Below, in pieces: positions 57,303-64,000 of a stretch of 64,000 nt of DNA. Within the stretch, counting starts at the first letter, position 1. Each line of letters begins with the position of its first letter. A model generated the notes under the pieces. It had not been told where the DNA came from and did not search any database. It saw only the letters and a list, made by a program, of their open reading frames with translations. The position numbers and the translations under genes were made by a program. The stretch lies in NCBI RefSeq assembly GCF_000691525.1, contig NZ_JMDW01000008.1, forward strand, positions 1 through 64,000, given 5' to 3'. The DNA is from Mycolicibacterium neoaurum ATCC 25795. GTDB lineage: Bacteria > Actinomycetota > Actinomycetes > Mycobacteriales > Mycobacteriaceae.

Positions 57303-58802
57303 ATGCAGCGCAGATCACGGTCCCTGGGGGCTCTGTTGGCCCTGACCGCCCTCGTCGCCGGTTGCGGATCGCCGAGTGCGCCCGAGTCGTCGCCGACGGC
57401 CGATGCCGACGCCGCCGGCTACGCCGACGAGATCAGCAAGCGGGTTCAGACCGACGCCATGATGGCGCATCTGACCCGGCTGCAGGAGATCGCCGATCAG
57501 CATGACGGTAACCGCGCGCTGGGCACACCCGGGTACCAGGCCAGCCTCGACTATGTGGTCGACGCACTGCGCGACAAGGGTTTCCAGGTGCAGACCCCGG
57601 AGTTCGAAGTGCGCATCCCGTTCGCCGAGGACCCCACCGTCGAGGTGTCGGGTACCGCGGTGGCGGCCCTGCCGATGAGCTTCACCATCGGCACGCCCGC
57701 CGACGGGGTGCGCGGACCGCTGGTCGCCGCACCCGTCGACGACACCCCCGGTTGCGCCGATGCCGACTATCAGGGCCTGCCGGTGCAGGGTGCGGTGGTG
57801 CTCGTCGACCGCGGCTCGTGCCCGTTCAGCGACAAGCAGGCCGTCGCCGCGAAACGGGGAGCGCTGGCCCTGTTGGTGGCCGATAACGAGGACCGTCCCG
57901 TCGAGGACTTCGGCGGCACGTTGGGCAGCGGAACGGACGTCAAGATCCCGGTGCTCGGCATCACCAAGAGTGAGGGCGCGCGACTGCGGGCGAATCCGGG
58001 CCAGACATCGATCCGGCTGGAGGCCGGGGTGAACGTCAAGCGCTCCAACAACATCATCGCCCAGACCAGCACCGGCGCGACGGACAACGTCGTGATGCTC
58101 GGCGCGCATCTGGACAGCGTGCCGGAGGGCCCCGGTATCAACGACAACGGATCCGGGGTGGCCGCTGTGCTGGAGACCGCACTACAGATGGGCGATGCCC
58201 CCGATATCCGCAACGCCGTGCGCTTCGGATTCTGGGGTGCCGAGGAGGTCGGTCTGGTCGGGTCCGACCGCTATATCTCCTCACTGAATGCCGAAGAGCT
58301 GAAAGATATTGCGCTGTACCTGAATTTCGACATGCTCGGGTCCCCGAATCCTGGATACTTCACCTATGACGGTAACCAGTCGGCACCGCCGGCCGCCGAC
58401 GGTAGCGTGCCCCGGGTCCCGGAGGGGTCGGCGGGTATCGAACGGATGCTGGTCGATTATCTCGACGGTGCGGGTAAGCCGGCGCAGGACACCAACTTCG
58501 ACGGCCGTTCCGACTACGACGCGTTCACCCGGGCCGGAATCCCCTCGGGTGGGCTGTTTTCCGGAGCGGAAGAGAATATGACAGCCGAGCAGGCAGAGCT
58601 CTGGGGCGGGCGGGCCGACGAGCCCTTCGACCCGAACTACCACAAGGACACCGACACCCTGGACAAGATCGACACCACCTCCCTTGAGATCCAGGGTCGC
58701 GGCGTCGCATACGCCGCCGCGCTGTACGCCCAGGACATCAGCGGACGCAATGGCGTTCCGGTCCGCGAGGATCGGACGCGTCACGTGCTCGCCGAATCAT
58801 GA
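57303..58802 (+). CDS. lpqL: Lipoprotein aminopeptidase of family M28 (LpqL-type)
   Basis: A 499-residue lipoprotein. The lipobox LVAGC puts the lipid on Cys21. A PA-like insert (VLVDRGSCPFSDKQAVAAKRGA) is followed by the M28 zinc core: AHLDS (His), GINDNGSG (bridging Asp), WGAEEVG (catalytic Glu and ligand), LNFDMLGSPN (Asp) and DPNYHKDTDT (His). All five ligands and the catalytic Glu are present. ATG 57303 is preferred over the GTG-type start two codons upstream. It should act on peptides at the cell surface. The M. tuberculosis order thiG-lpqL has here two extra genes in between. Confidence 0.92.
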   Translation: MQRRSRSLGALLALTALVAGCGSPSAPESSPTADADAAGYADEISKRVQTDAMMAHLTRLQEIADQHDGNRALGTPGYQASLDYVVDALRDKGFQVQTPEFEVRIPFAEDPTVEVSGTAVAALPMSFTIGTPADGVRGPLVAAPVDDTPGCADADYQGLPVQGAVVLVDRGSCPFSDKQAVAAKRGALALLVADNEDRPVEDFGGTLGSGTDVKIPVLGITKSEGARLRANPGQTSIRLEAGVNVKRSNNIIAQTSTGATDNVVMLGAHLDSVPEGPGINDNGSGVAAVLETALQMGDAPDIRNAVRFGFWGAEEVGLVGSDRYISSLNAEELKDIALYLNFDMLGSPNPGYFTYDGNQSAPPAADGSVPRVPEGSAGIERMLVDYLDGAGKPAQDTNFDGRSDYDAFTRAGIPSGGLFSGAEENMTAEQAELWGGRADEPFDPNYHKDTDTLDKIDTTSLEIQGRGVAYAAALYAQDISGRNGVPVREDRTRHVLAES

Positions 58803-60220
58803 GGCGCCTGTGTGTGGCGGCGGCGGCCACCGCGCTGCTGCTGACATCCGCCTGCAGCACACCCGAGCCGGCTGCACTGCAGGCCGACGAGCTCGCCGCC
58901 CGGGTCAGTGCTGATGCAATCTTCGCCCACCTGGAGCGGCTCGCCGCCATCGCCGATGACAATGCCAACAGCCGGGCCGTCGGTACCGCGGGCTACGACG
59001 CCACCGTCGAGTACATCTCGGAGGTACTCCGCGATAACGGGTTCGAGATCAGCACACCGGAATTCGAGTGGCTGAAGATGGGCGATCCCGGCAACCCGAC
59101 CCTGGAGGTGGCCGGGCGCAGCTACCCCGTCACACAAGCCTCCCCGCTGGCGTCCACCCCGCGCGGGGGGCTGAGCGGGCTGTCGCTGCGTCCGCGCACC
59201 AGCGACGGGTGTGAGCGCGCCGACTACGGCAACGTCCGGGGCGCACTGGCGATCGTCGACGACACGGGTTGCTCGGTTGTCGTCAAACAGAACGCCGCGG
59301 CAGCCAATGGTGCGGTCGGTCTGCTGGTGATCAGCGCCGGCGGCACCAAGGGGCTCTTCGAACCCGGGTACTACCAGAAGCTGACCATGCCCGTCGCCGT
59401 GATCGATCGCACCACCGACGCGGCGCTGCGCCGGACCAACGACCCGGTGCGCCTCGTGCTCGACGGTCAGGCCAGTGTGGCCAGATCCAAGAGCGTCATC
59501 GCCCAGACCTCCACCGGGGACACCGGCAACGTCGTGCTGGCCGGTGCGCATCTGGACAGCGCGCCGCGCAGTCCGGGCATCAACGACAACGGCAGCGGGG
59601 TGGCGGCGTTGCTCGCCATCGCCGATGCGATGGGCTCCGCGCCGCGGATCGACAATGCGGTGCGATTCACCTTCTGGGGGTCCCAGCGGCTGGGGGCCGC
59701 GGGCAAGTACCTGGCCGGCCTGGATGACGGCGGTCGCGCGGATATCGCCGCGTACCTGGATGCCACGATGATCGGCTCCCCGAACCCGGGGTACTTCACG
59801 CTCGACGGTGATCAGTCGGGGCAGGCCAATCCGGCGATCCCCGCCGATACCGTGCCGGAGGGCTCGGCAGGTATCGAACGCACCTTGGCCGGTTACCTCA
59901 ACCAGGCCGGTGTGCGCCCTGCCGATATGCCGTTGGACACCGCCGGTGACTACGCGGCGTTCCTCAACGCGGGAGTGCCCGTCGGCGGCCTGACCACCGG
60001 TGCCAACCAACAGAAGACGCCGGTGCAGGCCCGGCTGTGGGGTGGTCGCGCCGGGGCGCCGTTCGACCCGAACGCCGGCGGACCGCGAGACGGGATGGAC
60101 AACGTCGACCACCGGGCGCTGTCGATCACCGGTCCGGCGATGGCCTTCACCATCGCCACCTACGCCCGCTCCATCGAGGGCGTCAACGGCGTACCTCCCA
60201 GAGACCGCCGAAATCGGTAG
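58799..60220 (+). CDS. LpqL-like lipoprotein paralogue with lost active site
   Basis: A 473-residue paralogue of the preceding M28 lipoprotein. The lipobox LTSAC marks Cys19. The ADC-like insert and the AHLDS and GINDNGSG motifs are kept, but WGAEEVG is WGSQRLG, NFDM is DATM and DPNYH is DPNAG. Thus the catalytic Glu, two zinc ligands and the final His are gone. The surrounding sequence, including IGSPNPGYFT and the EGSAGIERTLAGYL helix, is preserved. It is likely a pseudo-enzyme that binds a peptide, or a subunit for LpqL. ATGA overlap with lpqL. The frame is intact, so it is not a pseudogene. Confidence 0.85.
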   Translation: MRRLCVAAAATALLLTSACSTPEPAALQADELAARVSADAIFAHLERLAAIADDNANSRAVGTAGYDATVEYISEVLRDNGFEISTPEFEWLKMGDPGNPTLEVAGRSYPVTQASPLASTPRGGLSGLSLRPRTSDGCERADYGNVRGALAIVDDTGCSVVVKQNAAAANGAVGLLVISAGGTKGLFEPGYYQKLTMPVAVIDRTTDAALRRTNDPVRLVLDGQASVARSKSVIAQTSTGDTGNVVLAGAHLDSAPRSPGINDNGSGVAALLAIADAMGSAPRIDNAVRFTFWGSQRLGAAGKYLAGLDDGGRADIAAYLDATMIGSPNPGYFTLDGDQSGQANPAIPADTVPEGSAGIERTLAGYLNQAGVRPADMPLDTAGDYAAFLNAGVPVGGLTTGANQQKTPVQARLWGGRAGAPFDPNAGGPRDGMDNVDHRALSITGPAMAFTIATYARSIEGVNGVPPRDRRNR

Positions 60221-60240
60221 GCATCGGGCACCATGTTCGG

Positions 60241-62379
60241 GTGGACAACCCCGGCGTGCTCGAACGCCTCGCCCGCTACGCCATGGCGGCACCCAGGCGC
60301 ATCCTGGCGATCGCCGCGCTGTGTGCGATGGCCGCGGCGATCTTCGGGGTGCCGGTCACCCAGGAGTTGAGGGCGGGCGGATTCACCGATCCTGACGCCG
60401 AGTCCTCGCACGCTGCGCGGTTGCTGACCGACAAGTTCGGGCAGGGTGACATGCAGTTGCTGATCATCGTCTCCGATCCCACCGGCGCGATGAGCCCGGC
60501 CGCGCGCCGGGTGGGCACCGAGATAGCCACGGCGTTGGGCGAATCCGAGCATGTGGCCCAGGTGAGTTCGGCATGGAGTGCCCCGGCGGCGGCGTCGGCG
60601 GCACTGCTCAGCAGGGACGGTACCGCCGGCCTGATCGTCGCCGGTATCACCGGCGGTGAACAGCACGCCCAGGACCACGCCAAGGAGCTCACCGACCGTC
60701 TGGTCCACGACCGCGACGGCGTGCGGGTGCAGGCCGGTGGTGTCGCCATGGTCAACACCCAGATCACCGAGCAATCCCAGCGCGACCTGTTGGTCATGGA
60801 ATCCATCGCCATCCCGTTCAGCTTCCTGGTACTGGTGTGGGTGTTCGGCGGGCTGTTGGTCGCGGCGGTGCCCGTCATGGTCGGCGTGCTGGCCATCCTG
60901 GGTTCGCTTGCGGTGCTGCGGCTGATCACGTTCGGCACCGACGTGTCGGTCTTCGCGCTGAATCTGTGCATGGCGATGGGGCTGGCCCTGGCCATCGACT
61001 ACACGCTGCTGATGGTCAGTCGCTACCGCGACGAACTGACCGAGGGGGCCACCGCCGAGGACGCCCTGGTGCGCACCATGGTGACGGCCGGTCGCACGGT
61101 CGTGTTCTCGGCGACGACGGTGGCGCTGCCGATGTCGACGCTGGTGTTGTTCCCGATGTACTTCCTGAAATCGTTCGCCTACGCCGGGGTGGCGACCGTG
61201 GTGTTCGCCGCCATCGCCGCACTGGTGCTCACGCCGGCCGCGTTGGTGCTGCTCGGCGATCGTGTCAACGGCCGCCGGTCGGGCCCACCCAAGCCGGTTG
61301 AGCGGCAGTTCTGGTATCGGTCAACAAAATTCGTGTTGCGTCGGGCACTGCCGATCGGCCTGGCCGTGGTGGCGCTCCTGGTCCTGCTCGGGCTGCCCTT
61401 CACCGGCGTGAGATGGGGCTTTCCCGATGATCGTGTGTTGCCGTCGTCGGCATCGGCGCATCAGGTCGGAGACCGGTTGCGGACGGACTTCGTCGACAAC
61501 TCGGCCACCGAGGTGAGCATCGTGATCCCGGAGTCCGACGGGCTGACGCGCGAGCAGTGGGACCGCTACCTCACCGATGTGGCCGGCGCACCGGACGTCC
61601 TGGCGGTGGCCGCGCCGATCCAACGCGAGGACAGCGCGTTCATCCGGGTGTCCAGTTCGGCCGACCTGTTCTCGGCTGGTTCGGCGGCACAACTTGACCG
61701 GCTGCATGCGATTCCCGGCCCCGGCGACCGGCAGGTGCTGCTCGGCGGGGTGGCCCAGACCGATCGCGACAGCGTGGCTGCCATCGGTGCGAAACTGCCG
61801 GTCGTGCTCGGCCTGATCGCGGTGATCACCTTCTGTCTGCTGTTCCTGCTGACCGGCAGCGTGGTCTTACCCGCAAAAGCCTTGGTGCTCAACATCCTTT
61901 CGCTGTCAGCCGCGTTCGGCGCCATGGTGTGGATCTTCCAGGACGGGCACCTCGGCGCCTTCGGCACGACGGCCACCGGCACGCTGGTGGCCAACATCCC
62001 GGTGTTGCTCTTCTGTATCGCGTTCGGTCTCTCGATGGATTACGAGGTCTTCCTGCTCGCGCGGGTCCGCGAGTATTGGTTGGCCTCCGGCCGCACCTCC
62101 GCCGATGTCGGTGAGAGCGTGGCGCTAGGCCTGGCACGCACTGGCCGGGTGGTCACCGCCGCGGCGCTGGTGATGTCGATCTCGTTCGCAGCACTCATCG
62201 CGGCGAACGTGTCGTTCATGCGGATGTTCGGTCTGGGTCTGACGTTGGCGGTGCTGATGGACGCCACCCTCGTCCGGATGGTCCTGGTGCCTGCCTTCAT
62301 GCAGGTGATGGGCCGATGGAACTGGTGGGCGCCCGCCCCACTGGCGCGCCTGCACGACCGGATCGGGCTGCACCACTGA
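60241..62379 (+). CDS. MMPL/RND-family transporter
   Basis: A 712-residue MMPL-type membrane protein. The N-terminal helix (RRILAIAALCAMAAAIFGV), an extracytoplasmic loop (40-180), a helix cluster with ALAIDYTLLMVSRYRDEL, a second loop and a second cluster with IAFGLSMDYEVFLLARVREYW are characteristic. Start GTG 60241 is 20 bp after the paralogue stop; the open frame back to 60037 overlaps it in another phase. It is cotranscribed with the lipoproteins and may export lipids or siderophore-like compounds. No regulator is adjacent. Confidence 0.88.
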   Translation: MDNPGVLERLARYAMAAPRRILAIAALCAMAAAIFGVPVTQELRAGGFTDPDAESSHAARLLTDKFGQGDMQLLIIVSDPTGAMSPAARRVGTEIATALGESEHVAQVSSAWSAPAAASAALLSRDGTAGLIVAGITGGEQHAQDHAKELTDRLVHDRDGVRVQAGGVAMVNTQITEQSQRDLLVMESIAIPFSFLVLVWVFGGLLVAAVPVMVGVLAILGSLAVLRLITFGTDVSVFALNLCMAMGLALAIDYTLLMVSRYRDELTEGATAEDALVRTMVTAGRTVVFSATTVALPMSTLVLFPMYFLKSFAYAGVATVVFAAIAALVLTPAALVLLGDRVNGRRSGPPKPVERQFWYRSTKFVLRRALPIGLAVVALLVLLGLPFTGVRWGFPDDRVLPSSASAHQVGDRLRTDFVDNSATEVSIVIPESDGLTREQWDRYLTDVAGAPDVLAVAAPIQREDSAFIRVSSSADLFSAGSAAQLDRLHAIPGPGDRQVLLGGVAQTDRDSVAAIGAKLPVVLGLIAVITFCLLFLLTGSVVLPAKALVLNILSLSAAFGAMVWIFQDGHLGAFGTTATGTLVANIPVLLFCIAFGLSMDYEVFLLARVREYWLASGRTSADVGESVALGLARTGRVVTAAALVMSISFAALIAANVSFMRMFGLGLTLAVLMDATLVRMVLVPAFMQVMGRWNWWAPAPLARLHDRIGLHH

Positions 62380-62400
62380 GAATGTCGCACCGGCCGGTGC

Positions 62401-63657
62401 TCAATGAACTCGGCGTCCGGCCCCCAGCAGCGTCATGCCGTGGTAGACGACGAGTGCGGCGATGGACCCCAGTGCGATACCGGTGAACGTCAACGAGCCT
62501 GCCTGCCAGGTGAAGTCGGCGATGCCGATGATCAGCGGGATGGCAGCCGTCATCTGGTTGACCGGCTTGGAGAAGTCGACGTGGTTGGTCAGCCAGATCC
62601 GGACACCCAGCACCCCGACCAGGCCGTAGAGCACGATCGTCGCACCACCGAGCACGCCGGGCGGGATGGCCGAGATCGTCGCACCGACCTTGGGGCACAG
62701 GGCCAGCACGATGGCCACCACGGCGGCCACCCAATAGGCGGCGGTCGAATAGATGCGCGTCGCTGCCATCACGCCGATGTTCTCGGCGTACGTCGTGGTG
62801 GCCGAGCCGCCACCCGCGCCGGCCAGCACGGTGGCCACACCATCGGCGGCCAACGCCCGGCCCATCAGCGGATCCAGGTCCCTGCCGGTCATCTGGCTCA
62901 CCGACTTCACATGCCCGATGTTCTCGGCGACCAGGGCGATCACGGCCGGCAGGAACATCGGCAGGACCGCGAGGCTGACGGTCGGCGTCTGGAACTCCGG
63001 TAGGCCGAACCACGCCGCCTGCGCGATCCCGGAGGTGTCGACCTGACCCAGTACCAGTGCCAGCACGTAGCCCAGCACTACGGCCAGGAAGATGGCCAAC
63101 CTCCCGAGCAGGCCCTTGAAGAAGGCCAGCGCGCCGACCAGCAACACCAGGGTGACCATCCCGACCACGGGACCCTGCTCGAAGTTGTTCTTGGCCGCCG
63201 GCGCCAGGTTGAACCCGATGAGCGCCACCACCGCTCCGGTGACCACCGGAGGCAGCACCACATCCAGCCAGTGCGTGCCGACCAGGTGGACCACCGCGCC
63301 GATGATGATCAGCAGCAGACCCACCGCGATCAGCCCGCCGAGTGCGCTGCCGGTGCCCTGTGCGGTGACGGCCGCGGTCACCGGAGCGATCACCGCGAAG
63401 CTGGACCCCAGATAGCTCGGCAGCCGGTTACCGGTGATGAGCAGGAAGGCGATGGTGCCGACACCCGAGAACAACAGCGTCGTCGCCGGCGGAAAACCGG
63501 TCAGCACGGGCACCAGGAAGGTCGCACCGAACATCGCCACCACATGCTGGGCGCCGATGCCGAGGGTGCGCGGCCAGCTCAATCGTTCGTCGGGGGCGAC
63601 GATATCGGCATCGGGGCCCACGGGCTTCCAACGCGGCGTCACAGACAGCTTTGCCAT
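62401..63657 (-). CDS. NCS2-family uracil/xanthine permease
   Basis: A 418-residue nucleobase:cation symporter-2. Landmarks are LGIGAQHVVAMFGATFLVPVLTGFPPATTLLFSG, RLPSYLGSSFAVIAP, the ALVAENIGHVKSV helix with the substrate-binding Glu and GSATTTYAENIGVMA. It resembles UraA more than xanthine carriers. ATG 63657 (MAKLSVTPR) is chosen; the upstream extension to 63873 lacks a membrane pattern. It imports uracil (inferred) and ends 22 bp from the convergent MMPL gene. Confidence 0.92.
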   Translation of the reverse strand: MAKLSVTPRWKPVGPDADIVAPDERLSWPRTLGIGAQHVVAMFGATFLVPVLTGFPPATTLLFSGVGTIAFLLITGNRLPSYLGSSFAVIAPVTAAVTAQGTGSALGGLIAVGLLLIIIGAVVHLVGTHWLDVVLPPVVTGAVVALIGFNLAPAAKNNFEQGPVVGMVTLVLLVGALAFFKGLLGRLAIFLAVVLGYVLALVLGQVDTSGIAQAAWFGLPEFQTPTVSLAVLPMFLPAVIALVAENIGHVKSVSQMTGRDLDPLMGRALAADGVATVLAGAGGGSATTTYAENIGVMAATRIYSTAAYWVAAVVAIVLALCPKVGATISAIPPGVLGGATIVLYGLVGVLGVRIWLTNHVDFSKPVNQMTAAIPLIIGIADFTWQAGSLTFTGIALGSIAALVVYHGMTLLGAGRRVH

Positions 63658-63683
63658 CAGGACAAGGTAGCCGGGCTCGATTG

Positions 63684-64000
63684 CTATTGCAGCAGACGGA
63701 TGATCTTCCGGGACAGCGCGGTGTAGGGCGGATACACCAGCCGCGGATCGGGGCGCGTGGACTTGGCCAGTACCGCGCGCCGATGCGACAGTGCCTCGAA
63801 ACCCCACCACCCGTGATAGGCGCCCATGCCGCTGGGGCCGATCCCGCCGAACGGCAACTGCGGCACCAGACAATGCATGATCGCGTGATTGACCACCGCA
63901 CCACCGGATTGGGTCCGATCGATCACGTCCTCGGCCAGCTCCGGCGTCTCGGTGAACACGTAGAGGGCCAGTGGCCGTGGCCGGTGCCGGACGAAGTCGA
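63684..64000 (-). CDS. Aldehyde dehydrogenase, C-terminal part (cut by window edge)
   Basis: The last 105 codons of an aldehyde dehydrogenase enter the window; the frame is open to position 64000 with LALYVFTETPELAEDVIDRTQSGG, then VNHAIMHCLVPQLPFGGIGPSGMGAYHGWWGFEALSHRRAVL, which is the conserved C-terminal end (FGGIGxSGxGxYHG). It looks like the fatty-aldehyde / class 3 type ending with ...RKIIRLLQ. The stop is at 63684. The active-site Cys and the N-terminal half lie outside the window. It is 26 bp from the NCS2 permease gene and on the same strand upstream of it, possibly in one operon. Confidence 0.9.
   Translation of the reverse strand, partial: DFVRHRPRPLALYVFTETPELAEDVIDRTQSGGAVVNHAIMHCLVPQLPFGGIGPSGMGAYHGWWGFEALSHRRAVLAKSTRPDPRLVYPPYTALSRKIIRLLQ

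Noticed and set aside
58799..60220. LpqL paralogue considered as a pseudogene
   Set aside because: The frame is complete with signal peptide, lipobox and coupled start; only active-site residues are changed, so a selected function is likely.
58781..60292. A 503-codon open frame antisense to the LpqL paralogue
   Set aside because: It lies exactly opposite a lipoprotein gene with clear homology, and its product is rich in G, R, V and H without any domain. Such frames are common in GC-rich DNA.

Overview
The window is high-GC actinobacterial DNA, most likely from a fast-growing mycobacterium (Mycolicibacterium type). The strongest evidence is gene order. From about 37.2 to 60.2 kb it runs MBL hydrolase, fgd1, pta, ackA, pknG, glnH, glnX, mutT3, thiE, thiO, thiS, thiG and an lpqL-type lipoprotein, which is the order I recall for Rv0406c to Rv0418 of M. 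tuberculosis. The PurT-like / rhodanese / metZ block (26.5-29.6 kb) resembles Rv0389-Rv0391. Frequent GTG starts, 4-bp stop/start overlaps, MMPL transporters and an F420-dependent enzyme all fit.

Layout. 1-1373: an IS481-type element cut by the left window edge. 1.4-19.2 kb: two divergent catabolic operons around a 327-bp regulatory region. The minus-strand operon (10.4 to 1.4 kb) encodes an M20 peptidase, an IclR regulator, E1-alpha, E1-beta, a defective E2-like protein, a class III aminotransferase, an MDR oxidoreductase, a Rid-family protein and a class V PLP enzyme. The plus-strand operon (10.75 to 19.16 kb) encodes an acetoacetate-decarboxylase-like protein, an MFS carrier, two NTF2/SnoaL-like proteins around a sugar-type ABC importer, and an amidase. 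I do not recognise this as a described pathway. It looks like uptake and amide hydrolysis of a nitrogen compound, then transamination and oxidative decarboxylation.

19.2-24.6 kb: an HTH/NTF2 protein with tandem operators, ferredoxin, P450, alpha/beta hydrolase and an MMPL transporter, opposite a MarR gene. 24.6-30 kb: CPA1 antiporter, UBP zinc finger, a degenerate PurT-like protein, a small membrane protein, rhodanese, metZ and a small conserved protein. 30-33.6 kb: LysR regulator, APC permease and an (R)-amine transaminase. 33.6-38.9 kb: SDR, GNAT, luciferase-like oxidoreductase, methyltransferase, MBL hydrolase and fgd1.

38.9-44.5 kb: a block of five genes inserted between fgd1 and pta: GntR regulator, SDR, APH-fold kinase, APC permease and an AGXT2L-type PLP enzyme. 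It looks like a kinase/phospho-lyase route for an amino alcohol. 44.5-52.5 kb: pta-ackA, a small membrane protein, and the pknG-glnH-glnX nutrient-sensing operon. 52.5-62.4 kb: mutT3 and thiE, then a TPP riboswitch leading thiO-thiS-thiG, an ABC exporter, lpqL, a catalytically dead lpqL paralogue and an MMPL transporter. 62.4-64 kb: an NCS2 permease and the 3' part of an aldehyde dehydrogenase gene that runs out of the window.

Recurring theme: several intact reading frames have lost the residues needed for catalysis (E2-like, Rid protein, PurT-like, second LpqL). Function assignments are by reading motifs and remembered family sequences; no database search was run.
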